A DNA stretch of 64,000 bases from Sequoia sempervirens (lineage: Eukaryota > Streptophyta > Pinopsida > Cupressales > Cupressaceae): positions 213,737,314 through 213,801,313 of the forward strand of contig VDFB02358134.1 in assembly GCA_007258455.2 (NCBI GenBank), in the 5' to 3' direction. Below the pieces are notes generated by a model, which worked only from the letters and a program-made list of their open reading frames with translations, did not search any database and was not told the DNA's origin. Position 1 is the first letter of the stretch; every line of letters starts with the position of its first letter. The translations under genes were made by a program, and so were the position numbers. This document shows positions 1 through 12,027 of this stretch, one piece after another.

Positions 1-275
1 TGGACCCATTTTTTCAAATAAACAGAATAAGTTAACATTCATCGGAGTGAAGCTAGTGGGCCCAAAACTTATGGTCGATGAAATTGGCAATGTGACATTT
101 GAAAAGTGGGTCCAGAAATGAAAGGTCTCTGATGATTTCTTGGGGTCTCCAGTGATGTAAATCATAGGGAGACCCCATTTCTTGAACCCATTTTCAAATG
201 AATAACGTCGATTGTAATTTCAGCATCAAATTGGCAAGCTAATACTTATTGAAAAATGGGTCCAAGAAATGATTA
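1..275. repeat. Tandem foldback (MITE-like) repeat, cut by the window edge
   Basis: The first bases (TGGACCCATTTTTTCAA) are the reverse complement of 249-264 (TTGAAAAATGGGTCCA). Similar motifs at 100-113 and 182-200 suggest two head-to-tail copies (about 1-125 and 182-275), each with inverted ends. Both copies share the internal phrase AAATTGGCAA. No ORF is present. The repeat may extend left of the window. It could be a small non-autonomous DNA element or an inverted duplication. Confidence 0.5.
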
Positions 276-430
276 CATCTCTCTCTCTCTCTCCCCCTCC
301 CTACCACCCCCTCCCCTCTCTCAATTCTTTCCCTCCCACCCTAACTAGAGAATACTCTCTCTCTCTCATGTCTCTCCCTCACACCCCCTCACTCTCTCTC
401 AAATCTCTCTCCCTCCCTCTCTCTCTCTCT
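276..430. repeat. CT-rich low-complexity tract
   Basis: This is a pyrimidine-rich stretch of CT, CCCT and CCTCC words on the plus strand with almost no G. It leads directly into the telomere-like field and has no coding character. Confidence 0.8.
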
Positions 431-1600
431 CCTAAACCCTAATCCCTATACCCTATAAACTTAACCTTAAACCTTCAACCCAGTACCCTCAACCCTATAC
501 CTAATTTCCTAAACCCTAATCCCTATACCCTATAAACTTAACCTTATACCTTCAACCCTATACCTTAATCCATAAACCCTACACCCTCAACCCTCATCCC
601 TATACCCCATACCCTAAACCCTAAACATTATCCCTAAACCCTTAACCCTATAATTAAACCCTAAACCCTACATTAAACCTTGTACCCTAAACCTTGAACC
701 CTAACCCTCAACCCTAAACCCATTACCCTCAACCATGTACCCAATATCTTAAACCCTAATCCCTATACCCTATACACTTAACCCTACACCCTTAACCTTG
801 AACACTATACCTCAACCCTCAACCCTATACCTTAAACCCTTAAACCTACACCTTCAACCCTCATCCCTATACCCTATACCATCAACCTTACAACCTAAGC
901 CTGGAACATCATCCCTCAACCCTATACTTAAACCTAAACCCTACATTCAACCTTGTACACTAAACCTTAAACCATAAACCTCAATCCTAAACCTAATACC
1001 CTCAACCATATACCCAATATTCTAAAACCTAATCCCTATACCCTATAGACTTAGTGCTTTCACCTCAACCTTGAACACTATCCCTCAACCCTCAACCCTA
1101 TACCTTAAACCCTAAACCCTACATCCTCAACCCTCATCCCTATACCTTATACCCTTAAACCTAAATATTATCCCTCAAACCTATACTTAAAAAATAAACC
1201 CTACACTCTCAAGCCTTAACCCTACACCTTATACCCTTAACCCTACACCCTAAACCCTAATCCCTATACCCTATACACTTGACCTCATACCCTCAACCCT
1301 GAACATTATACCTCAACCCTCAACCCTCAAACTTATACATAAATCCTAAACCCTAAACTCTCAACCTTAAACCTAATATCCTCAACCTAATACCCTCAAC
1401 CATATACCAAATATCCTAAACCATAATCCATATACCCTATACACTTAACCTTATACCCTCAACCCTAAACACTATCCCTCAACCCTCAAACCTATAGCTT
1501 AGACCCTAAACCCTAAACCCTCATCCCTCATCCCTATACCTATGCCTCAACTTTGTACCTAATGTCCTGACCTAATCCTTGCCTATACGCCAACCCTATG
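431..1600. repeat. Degenerate interstitial telomere-like repeats (CCCTAAA family)
   Basis: There are hundreds of bases of heptamer-like words CCCTAAA, CCCTATA, CCCTCAA and CCTTAAC. The plant telomere C-strand repeat is CCCTAAA, so this is a diverged interstitial telomere-like field. The plus strand is nearly free of G. A phrase AACCCTAATCCCTATACCCT recurs near 433, 511 and 751 and in variant form near 1024, 1255 and 1417, giving an irregular higher-order repeat of about 160-270 bp. Because the words are mutated throughout, this is not a functional chromosome end. Confidence 0.8.
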
Positions 1601-1620
1601 CCTTAAAAACTTGGTACACC

Positions 1621-2970
<1,350 letters not shown>

Positions 2971-3201
2971 TACAATTTTCTGATTACTGAAATTTGACCT
3001 CCTGATTACTAAAATTTGACTAAATTTGAAATTTGTGAGATCTTCTAAAAACTGGAATTTGCATTATAACTCCTAGAGATCCAAAACCACTCTCAAACAT
3101 CTTGAAACTATATACATGAAATACAACTTAAAGTATATAGTTTCCCTTAAAGATAATGAGATTAAATAAAATTAAAAGAGAAGAAAAATAAATTTAATGT
3201 A

Positions 3202-3415
3202 GATCAAAACACGAGTGCATTATAACGTGCTCGTGTTTTGTCAATGCATTCACAAAACACAAAACCTATGTCAAAGATCAAAACACGAGTGCATTATAAC
3301 GTGCTCGTGTTTTGTCAATGCATTCACAAAACACAAAAGCCATGTCAAAACTAAGATATAATGCGAGCGCGTTATAACATGCTCGTGTTATAACACACAC
3401 ATGTTATATAATGCT
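3202..3415. repeat. 74-bp tandem duplication carrying an inverted repeat, plus a degenerate third unit
   Basis: Units begin at 3202 and 3276 (period 74) and are nearly identical. Each holds arms CAAAACACGAG and CTCGTGTTTTG around a 14-nt spacer containing ATTATAAC. A diverged third unit at 3360-3415 repeats GTTATAAC and CTCGTGTTATAACAC. Each unit could form a hairpin in single-stranded form. Confidence 0.85.
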
Positions 3416-4282
3416 TTGGGAATCCCCAAGCCTTAGGCTTGGTATTTTCCTTTGAATACCAACCCAAAGGCTTGGAGGGCCTTCCCAACGACTAGAGATG
3501 TGTTTTTGCAAATTCTACAATATTTCACATAATCGAGTTCGTTCTCACCATCAGGATTGCATGTGTTTCAATGTCGAACAAATCGAACACCTGGTTAATG
3601 TTAGTTTCGCTCTTAGCTATCCAACAATGTAGTTTTTTCACTTTTTGAGAATGTTAAGCCTTTCATCTATAATTTCTTTTTTTTGTGTCTCTTTTTTAGC
3701 AAAAAGAAGTGTTTGGTGTTTTTTTCGTTATAAATTAACCGTTCATCAAAATTTTAAATAAATTATATTTTTAGAAACTAGACTCCATTCTACAAATTTA
3801 AAAAAAAAAAAAAATTCAATTAGTTTCCAAAATTTGTAGGGGTAGCACAACCAAAATTTTGTTTTTAGGAAGTGTCCACTTAGAAAATTAGTAAAAAATA
3901 AATATTCATTAAAAAATTATCAAAAAAATCGTGCATTAGCTACTTACTGTTAGCTAATTTCTCACTGGAGTGATTTTAAAAATACTAAAATAAAGTTCAT
4001 CATGCTAAGGACGTACAAAAGTTGCTATGTTATGTTTTTTTGATAAAAACAACACCAATTTTTGTACGTCCCTATTTTGAACCCCTTAATCTCAACCATT
4101 TTCAAAATAAATTAGTAGTTTAGAAAGTAGAATCAAAGCACTTCGATCCTTGTTTTTGTTGCATCTCAAAATTTTGAGTGTAACTATCCTCAATTTCATG
4201 TTCAAGGTCAGTATTTCCTGATTTTAGAAAAAAGTGGCCACTCAATCCCCCTTTTTGGCCCCCCATCTTTTTGCACTTACCC
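3202..4282 (-). mobile_element. Element family T, copy 1: terminus plus subterminal region plus palindromic array
   Basis: The right end at 4272-4282 reads TGCACTTACCC, matching the terminus of the copy at 9639-9649. About 870 bp further in is an array at 3202-3415. The region 3960-4282 aligns by eye with 9320-9649, sharing TAGTTTAGAAA, CAAATTTTGAGTG-like and AAAAAAGTGGCCACT phrases. It also resembles, in reverse complement, 24738-25000. I assign it to one dispersed DNA-element family with inverted-repeat termini. No matching left terminus was found beyond the array, so the copy is truncated or its other end lies in the purine tract. Confidence 0.5.
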
Positions 4283-4289
4283 TATAGGC

Positions 4290-5040
4290 CAACATGAGAT
4301 GCAATCAATGTAATATCTTGTATAAAATGTAAATCTAGATTATCTAGGGTAAAAGTGTGGTGCGATGCATTATGAAAATTGTGTAAGTGACTGAAAGAGA
4401 AAGAGTAGAGGTGGTAGATCATGTCCAGTTTCAACTTGATCATATCTCTGCAAAATAAGGCAAGTGTAGAAGTGTGATTAATTATTGTTGGAGGCAGTGA
4501 GCCAAAGGTAAAAATTCTTGATTACTAAAATTAGTGAGCTTGTAGGAAGTTGGGAAGATATTTGACGAAGTCAAAAAGTAGAATTGCAATCATCAAAAGG
4601 AGTGAGCTTAATTGTTAGTTTCAGATAGTGGAAGGATTGTCATTCTTTAATCATTCTTGAGTGCGTGCTCAAATCAAGGAGTTGTAGCTTCCTTTGGTTG
4701 TAGCCCTAAAACAAATTTGTACAATTAGGGAATTGTAGATTCCTTGGGAGTGACCCTACAAACTATAATTAAGGAGTTGTAGCTTCCTTGGTTTGTAGCC
4801 CTAAAACAAAGTTGTAAATGTTGTTCATCTTGCAAGGCTAGATTAGGACAATAGCTCCTAGCAAATTTTCTCACCATGGTTTTTCCCTTGTAGGGTCTTC
4901 TACGTATATCTAGTGGTGTTCATGTTCATGCTTATGTGGTAGAGTTTAAAGTGTCTGACTATTTTGGAGGGTTTGAGATTTCATAGAATATTGATTCACC
5001 CCCCTCTCAATATTCCAGTGTATTCAACAAAACTAACAAC
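4290..5040 (+). mobile_element. Possible Copia-type LTR remnant
   Basis: The right part ends with a poly-C motif (GATTCACCCCCCTCTCAATA) followed by ACAAAACTAACA. This resembles the 3' end of many plant Ty1/copia LTRs just before the primer-binding site. Inside are related sub-repeats beginning at 4676, 4727 and 4771 (GGAGTTGTAGCTTCCTT phrases). No PBS follows, so it would be a solo or truncated LTR. The left border is not resolved. Confidence 0.3.
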
Positions 5041-5950
5041 TCTCCATCATAAACCATCAACCCTAAACCAATAAACCATAGGCCCTACATCATAAATAAT
5101 GAATAATTTAGATATATTAAAGGGAGGGAGGAGAGAGAGACATGGGAGAGAGATAGAGAGAAGAGAGGTAGATAAAGAGAGATGTGAGATAGAAAGAAGA
5201 TAGATCTACATAGGGAGGGAGGGATAGGTAGGAAGGGGAGATAGAAAGTTGAGATAGAGAGGTAGATAGTGGAGGGAGAGAGGTTAGATATAGAGAGATA
5301 GATCTAGGAGAGAGATAGAAGTGAGATAGAGAACAATAGAGATGGAGAGGAGAGTAGAGAGGAGGGAGATGTGAGATGATATATAAAGAGGTAGGTAGAC
5401 CCTCAACCCTCTATTATCGACCATAAATTCTACACCCTACCCTAAACACTAGGAGATGCACCTTGAACCTATACACTAAACCCTAAATATTCACACTAAT
5501 AATTAACACTAAAACCTATACCCTCAACCCTAAACAATATATGTTCAACCATCAACCCTAAACCCTCAACTCTAAATTCTTCATATAAATGAGGGTGTAT
5601 TAGATAGAGACAAATGGAGGAGTGAGAGAGATAGGGAGGGAGAGACAAAGAGAGGGAGGGAAAGAAATATGGAGAGAGATACAAAGAGGATTTTATCTTC
5701 ATAGGAAAATGAGCACATTATAACACACTTCCTCCTATTAAGATGAATTTTTGATCATGGGGGAGACATTTCCTTCCTAGAAACACGAGCGAATTATAAT
5801 CTAGATAGAGATGTATTGAGAGCGATAGAGAGGTAGAGAGAGTTAGGGAGAGAGAGAGAGAGGGATATATGCAGATAGGGAGAAAGAAGAATTAGAGATA
5901 GGGAGATTTAAGTATAGAGAGACAAAGAGATACATGGGATGTAAGGAAAG
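5041..5950. repeat. Mixed telomere-like and purine-rich simple sequence
   Basis: Short patches of CCCTAAAC-type words (5041-5090, 5400-5580) alternate with GAGAGA/GATAGAG purine patches (5120-5390, 5600-5690, 5800-5940). This is the same pairing of G-poor and C-poor blocks seen at 431-2970, on a smaller scale. No gene is seen. Confidence 0.75.
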
Positions 5951-6420
5951 ACTCTAGTGCCGAAATCGCTTTCCTAATGTTAGTTCACAAGGGAACAATG
6001 CAGGAGTACTTTTAATTTCAAAATACAGAACATTAAGATTCACATGAAAAAGGATAGAACAAAATAAACAATAATCTCAACAAAGAATGAACACCAAATT
6101 TACATTGGAAAACCCTTTCGAGAAAAAAAAACCCACCACCAAAGAAAGATCACTTTATTCATAGTAAAATGAAATTACAATAAAGTTACATATTCCTTCT
6201 TCACAGGTATTTGTTCACTAATATTACACAACAACATTACAATCAGGTCAATCACGTAGTTCTTATAGACCACAATCAATCACAACACTGTTACAATGTT
6301 CTTTCAACATACAATACACGCTCAACCAAAACAATCTTTCTCCTTCCAACACAACACCCAATTGGTCCGTCGTTTTTAATTCTCACGAAGACCCTTTGAT
6401 TTCCAAGAATATTTTATCCA
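5951..6420 (-). mobile_element. Possible LTR fragment with a TGGAAAACCC motif
   Basis: The phrase TTTACATTGGAAAACCCTTT at 6100-6119, followed by a run of A and ACCCACCACC, recalls a motif recurring in plant copia-type LTRs. No terminal repeats, PBS or ORF of note were found. The assignment is by memory of motif style only. Confidence 0.2.
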
Positions 6421-8030
6421 AATTGATTCAGTTCATTCAACTGTCAAAGAAGTCCAACCGTCAACATTATCCTAGGGTGATCCCACTAAGTCGGTTTACA
6501 ATTTCTGGGAGATTCTAATTTTTGCTAAAATCACACATTTTTAGAAAATATAATGATTTAAGCCTTAAAAAGTTCCATTTAAAGCATTCCAATTGAAGAG
6601 GGTTTGATCAAACTACCTTAGATCAAACCCCCTTGGATAGAACCCCGCTACTTTTAAACCATACCTATAACAGAGTCTCCTTTACACCTATCAAAATGCT
6701 GATAAAAAACTGCTTTTGATTTACCTTCTGGGGGATCAAATGAATTCATTTAAAATTTATTTTTTGTAAGTATGTAGTCCTTATTATAAGCTTCCGAAAA
6801 GGTATAATTTTAAATAAATTTAATTTAATTATTATGTTTAATATTTTTTATTTCTTATGAATGTAGCTTTTTCACTGAAATTCAAGCTCTCTGTTCTGCA
6901 CATGTGGAAAAATAGAATATTATCAAAAAAAATATTTAAAAAATATGAGTGCACTAGATATTGAAGTCCTTGATCCAACAAAAATAATAATTGAATTTTG
7001 ATACATACAAAAAAAGTTGTGTTATATAGTTCGCTTATGCGAATTGTAATTGGTTTGACTTCAAAACTTGATTAAGGAAAAAAATATTCAATAAAACACT
7101 ATGAAACCAATTGGAAGCACTAGATATTGTAGTTAAAATCTAAATTAAAAAAAGAATTTTATCCTTCATGGAAAAAATTATGTGAACTATATGGTGGCGT
7201 CACTCAAAAATGGTGTTTACTAAAAAAACTAGTTTTGAAGGAGATGGAAAAAAAAGTTCAATCTGATTCCAATTTTTTTTTTTTTAGAATCTACAGACAA
7301 AATGTCACAAATCACTACTTTGCATCATCTTCAAATTCCTCACGGTTTAGCCGCTATAGGTGCCTGCAAGTGAAAATTTTGTTAGAAAAAATCAGTTCAA
7401 TGTACAGTTTGGCAAAAAATTGTAAACCAGAATTGTAGGATCACCCCCCACATTGGTGCAAAATATAAATGGTCAATAGTTTAAATCCAAAAGCCCAAAG
7501 ACTTTACGTGTCTACGAGATGGCCTTTTGTTATTTACTCACTCGTACATTCGTGGCCTCAATACACCCATCAACCTGGCTCCAACGAAGTGAACACCCAT
7601 CGGCATGTCGCATAAAACTCTAACTTCACAACCACCACACGGAGGTTAGGAATTTCCCGGATGTCGCAACAAGCCAATACCACTGTCACCTAGTCGGAGA
7701 AAACTCGAACTTTGCAACCTCCACTGCAGGTTAGAGAATTCCCGGATGTTGCGACAATGAAGGAGATTGGCCAGTCGGGAAGTTAAGAAACTTTTGAACT
7801 CTGCGACAAGGTTCTAAAGTTAAAGAAAACAACAATGCTGTGACCAACACACTATCATCAAGTTAGTAACTTTCAGAACTTCGTGACTTAGGTTCCAAGG
7901 TTAAAAAATCTAGCGATCGACTGGCAATGAGGACCAAACAAAAGAAAAGAACGCCAAGTCTTTAACAGACATTCAAGGCAACAAGTTGAGGCACAGTTTT
8001 CCAACATGGGAGAAAATGATTAGAAAAGGA
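6421..8030. other. No gene recognised; short duplication at 7620-7760
   Basis: The stretch is AT-rich to about 7440, then moderately GC-rich to 7950. Two diverged copies of a segment containing CCCGGATGTCGCAAC (7656-7670) and CCCGGATGTTGCGAC (7741-7755) lie 85 bp apart. No coding pattern or RNA gene is visible. Confidence 0.5.
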
Positions 8031-8345
8031 AGGAGGGAAATGGGGAGAGAGAGAGGGAGATAGAGAGAGAGATTTGTTAAAAAAGAGTACAAAGGGGAGG
8101 AGGGAGGGAGGGGTGGGGAGAGATATAGAGATTTTGAGGGAGAGAGGATAGAGAGATTTTGGGGAGAGGGATTGAGGCACAAAGAGATGAATATCAATAG
8201 AGAGAGATGTAGAGAGAGTTAGAGACTGAGGTGGAGGGAGAGAGGATAGAGAGATTTTTGGGGGAGGGATGGAGGCAAAAAGAGATGAATATTGATAGAG
8301 AGAGATATAGAGAAAGTTAGAGACTGAGGTGGAGGGAGAGAGCGC
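8031..8345. repeat. Purine-rich tract with a 98-bp tandem duplication
   Basis: The plus strand is GAGAGA-rich. Two near-identical units start at about 8141 and 8239 (period 98), each with GAGAGATTTT and GAGACTGAGGTGGAGGGAGA. It sits beside the 27-bp array exactly as the larger purine tract sits beside the 74-bp array at 3202. Confidence 0.8.
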
Positions 8346-8381
8346 TGAATAGTTAGATTCAAGAAGATGATTTTAGTGTAG

Positions 8382-8812
8382 GCCAAAACACGCACGTTTT
8401 GGCTCACACAAAATAGGCACACATTTTGGCTCGCACAGAACACACACACATTTTGACTCATACAGAACAAACACATGTTTTGGCTCTCACAAAAAACACA
8501 TGCATTTTGGCTCGCACAAAACACGCACGCGTTTTGGCTTGCATAGAATACGCATGTGTTTTGGCTCACACAGAACATGCATGCATTTTGGATCGCACAA
8601 AACACACATGCATTTTGGCTCGCACAGAACACACATGCATTTTGGCTCACATAGAACACGCGCGCGTTTTGGCTTGTATAGAATAGGCACGTGTTTTGGC
8701 TCACATAGAACACACACATGTTTTGGCTCACACTAAACACACACGCATTTTGGCTTGCATAGAACACGCACACCTTTTGGCTCACATAGAACACACATGT
8801 GTTTTGGCTTGT
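8382..8812. repeat. 27-bp minisatellite, 15-16 units in strict phase
   Basis: The word TTTTGGCT recurs exactly every 27 bp from 8401 to 8806 (15 steps) with no insertion or deletion. Typical unit parts are TTTTGGCTCGCACAGAAC and ACACGCACGCG-like alternating purine-pyrimidine. Because 27 is divisible by three and the units lack stops, several frames on both strands stay open and spell nine-residue repeats such as CVFCASQNA. I regard those as spurious. Confidence 0.95.
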
Positions 8813-9649
8813 AGTTAGGATTGGATGACAAGCCTTAGGCTTGGATGGTTTGTTTGCCTCATTTTCATGTGATTTTTTCCTCCATTATTTTTTTTCAACT
8901 TGCTTGTCATCAACTTTACACATTATAAATCAAATCTTAGTAAAATTACCACCATAATTTCACACGTCTCCTAAGCTTTGGAACCATATATATTTGTTAG
9001 ATTTGAACTATATTAACATGTTTATTTTTAATTTCTTTCACTAATGTTTTTATAGTTATCAAAGACATATATGTATTGAATTTTTTTAATAACTTTTGAC
9101 CTACTTGTCCAAATTTGAATATATATATATAATATTGTTCTACACTTCATTCTTTACACATTGGATTTTTTTTGCATTTTTAATTATTTTGGTGCAAGTT
9201 ATGTGACACGCACGCTCGGTGATGCAATTTTTCAGGATGCATCCACTTTGAAAAATCATAAAAAAAATACTCAATAAAAAATTACAAAAAAATATACAAC
9301 TTCTACTACTCACTCTTAACTATATTTCTATCGATGGGTTTTTGAAAATACTAAATGCAACTAAAAAAATTAAGGGGCGCACGCGAGACACTATGTTATA
9401 TTTTGCTGAAAAATTAGGAACACTTTTGTGTGCATGAAACATTTGATCCTCTTAATCTTATCTATTTTTGAAAAAAAATAGTAGTTTAGAAACTAGATTT
9501 AGAGTACTACAATTCTTGTTCTTTTGGTATCTTCAAATTTTGAGTGCATGAATCTCAAATTACTCCTCCAAGTTCAAGCTTAGCAGATTTCAGAAAAAAA
9601 GTGGCCACTTTTGACCCGATTTTTGTGCACCATCTTGGTGCACTTACCC
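8382..9649 (-). mobile_element. Element family T, copy 2: terminus plus subterminal region plus 27-bp array
   Basis: The terminus TGCACTTACCC lies at 9639-9649. The 837 bp between it and the array at 8382-8812 align by eye with copy 1, including AAGCCTTAGGCTTGG (copy 1 near 3430, copy 2 near 8832), TAGTTTAGAAACTAGA, TTTGAGTGCA and AAAAAAAGTGGCCACTTTT. Order and spacing of terminus, subterminal region and array are the same as in copy 1. No opposite terminus was found. Confidence 0.5.
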
Positions 9650-11000
9650 AAAATTAAATAAAAAATAACATCAATATAAAAATTTCATCATTACAATTTT
9701 AAAGTTGAAGAGGGGAAAAAGGTTGAAGGTAAATTTAAAATGGAAGGTAAAGCAATGAAAAGAACAATACCTTCACCTGGAATCTTTGCTTCTCTCCTTG
9801 ATGAGTGAAAATGGAGTGCACCCTTATTTCATTTGATTTGCTCTTTGATATGTTGATATGTGGATTGCTCAATGCTCTAGCATAGCCTTAATATGATTTG
9901 ATAATGACAAGATATCAAAATGATAACATAAAGGTATGATTGCTTCAGAGTTTATACATTAGGAGGTTTGATGAGGGATGAGAGCCTCTAGATATAGAGT
10001 GTTGAAGAGGTAAAATCAATTGCTAAGAATGGTTGATGATGGATGGCTAAGATTGAAGGAGGATTAGGGCTTAGATGAAAGATGTAGTCATGCGACAAGT
10101 GGCACATGAGGGATATGATTTAGGTTTAATATTATGATGATGACAAAATATCCTTATGAGAATGGCTAGGATTAAGAGGTTTAGATGAGATGAATGGATA
10201 AGATGAAAAGTTAGTTTGACTATTGGGGAGGTGTCTAGGTTCAATGAATCCAAACAAGGAGTTAGATATGTGAAGGGGACACTATAATGAAAAATTTAGA
10301 TTAGATCCACATGAAGACGATAAAGATCTAGGATTAAATGAACAAGGGTAGAGGATAAAGGGGAATTAATTAAATAAATAAAGTATTTATTTAATTAATG
10401 GGATAATGTGAGGGCAAAATAATTAAATAAAGATTAAATATTTATTTAATTAATGGTCTAAGGATAGGTTAAAATTAGGTGTGGTTGGGTAAGGTCATAT
10501 TTTAGGTGTCTCCAAAAGCACATCCCAGAAAATGGTTGTCAATATATTTTGTTTTAGTTGTGGATAATGTAACTATCTATTGTCCCTTGTTCATCTAGCT
10601 AATTACTACTCCAAAAAGAATAAAAAACATAACTAGTCATTGACATGTATTGTTATTGAAATCTCTAGCCAATCAAAATCTACAATACAAGGAGATGATT
10701 ACAATTAATGTATTAGATGCCTTAACATACAAGGACATGACAACATATCACACAGAACTGAATTTAGTTGGCCCTAGGTAGGAAGGGTAAAGGTGTGAAG
10801 TCAATTACATTTGAATTTTTAAAAAAATCATAATTATGAAGACGACCTTATAACCATTAACTAATTCCAAAAATATTGATAAATAAAACATACATATAAA
10901 GAAGTGCAAATATGTGTGTGATAATCAAGTGGATAATACAAATGTATAAAGATGTATAAATATGTGAAAGAAGATAAATAGTAAACACATAGAATGCTAT
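9650..11000. other. AT-rich spacer; one perfect AT hairpin at 10365-10399
   Basis: No gene is recognised. At 10365-10380 the arm ATTAATTAAATAAATA is perfectly inverted at 10384-10399 with a 3-bp spacer, and a looser copy follows at 10420-10455. The text (AATGGCTAGGATTAAGAG and similar) is reminiscent of LTR sequence around 16940, so this may be part of an old LTR. Confidence 0.4.
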
Positions 11001-11015
11001 AAAATAGAGGCATAT

Positions 11016-11155
11016 GGGGCGGGGGCCCTAGCTTAATTGGCTAAAGCATTCTCTTGCAAGCAAGAGGTCACGACGTCTAGGCTCCCCTATCGTCACTGGT
11101 CACATGAAAGTTTTTTACCAGATACATTACAGTTTATAAAAAGAGCTACCCAAAA
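11016..11155 (+). mobile_element. tRNA-derived SINE
   Basis: A tRNA-like head includes an A-box-like TAGCTTAATTGG (11029-11040), an anticodon-arm-like CTCTTGCAAGCAAGAG, and a degraded B-box region around 11066-11085. A short non-tRNA body ends in an A-rich tail. The flanks AAAATAGAGGCATAT (11001-11015) and AAAATAGAAACATAT (11156-11170) agree at 13 of 15 positions and look like a target-site duplication. The acceptor stem does not pair well, so this is a SINE and not a working tRNA gene. The insertion spans about 140 bp. Confidence 0.65.
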
Positions 11156-11239
11156 AAAATAGAAACATATAAATAAAATAAAATAAAAAATCTACCTTTA
11201 CACTTATCAATATATCTATAAAAATTTCATCATTACATT

Positions 11240-11956
11240 TTGAGAACATTCCCAAAAAGGCCGTCAATTCTAAACCTTTAATGTGACTAAATCAGCTACT
11301 CGGTTTAACGAATTCGGAACATGGTGCTTCCAATATCCCCCTTGATTGGTAAAGATGAACCTCATTCGAGGCACTAGACTGACAGCCAATGCCCATCCCC
11401 AAACATGAATCTTTTGGGCAAGCCGAAAAAGTGGTTTTTACAAGTCCACAAACGACGGAGCGTCAGTGGTGCGTTAATGTCCTCCGTCACAAACAGGGAA
11501 AGAACTGAAAAAGAAAAGACATGTGGCTACCGGTGACTTGAAGGCATATGCAAAAAGAGTCTGCATGTGTCAATTGCTAATTTGAAGAGCCAGACAACCC
11601 ATCAGACCGTACCTCAACCTTGATTCTCGACTCTCCACCAATAGTAGTCCATTTCCCAGAACCCCAACCACTCGCACACAGATCTCTCAATCTATCATGG
11701 TCATTGCTGTACTCTCTTCTATTTCATTCGGGCTTTCTCTTTCTCTACTGTACTGTTAGAATGTCGTCAATTTAGAGCTACCAACGGTGTTCTCTCTCAT
11801 AATAATTCTTCAATGTACGCCCATATTTCCACCGTTCATCATCCATGACCTCGTGATCAGCTCATCATCGTATTCTAGGTTGCTTCTTCCCCACTTTCCT
11901 TTTTATGTTTGCACAACTGCAACTGCCGGCGAAGAGAAAACTGGTCGGTAGCCTTT
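11240..11956 (+). promoter_or_regulatory. Putative promoter and 5' leader of the single-exon gene
   Basis: Base composition becomes more balanced here than in the flanking repeats. A CT-rich segment (about 11710-11760, with TTTCTCTTTCTCTACTG) and the GC-balanced sequence up to the coding region resemble a plant 5' UTR. A TATA box cannot be assigned with confidence. An upstream ATG at 11905 opens a 40-codon ORF that overlaps the main start. Confidence 0.35.
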
Positions 11957-12027
11957 ATGGGTCGGTTGGATTGGGCCAGAACCTGCTTTGCAATGCAAGG
12001 AAATCAACAGTCTGCCTCAAGGGCTGA
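11905..12027 (+). CDS. Upstream ORF overlapping the main gene (40 codons)
   Basis: The first ATG of the leader (11905-11907) reads 40 codons to TGA at 12025-12027 in a different frame from the main ORF, passing both of its candidate start codons (11957 and 11993). Overlapping uORFs of this sort normally lower translation of the main frame. The peptide (start MFAQLQLPAKRK) is not recognised. It could instead be an annotation artefact if transcription starts downstream of 11905. Confidence 0.3.
   Translation: MFAQLQLPAKRKLVGSLYGSVGLGQNLLCNARKSTVCLKG

Noticed and set aside
8219..8794. Overlapping open frames on both strands with CVFCASQNA-type nine-residue repeats
   Set aside because: Explained by the 27-bp repeat whose length is a multiple of three. 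All frames without a stop in the unit remain open.
8382..8812. CRISPR-like array
   Set aside because: The repeats are contiguous, with no unique spacers, and the genome is a plant's. It is a minisatellite.
11016..11100. Functional tRNA gene
   Set aside because: Only the D-arm and anticodon-arm look tRNA-like. The acceptor stem does not pair, the B box is degraded, and an A-rich tail with flanking duplications indicates a SINE.
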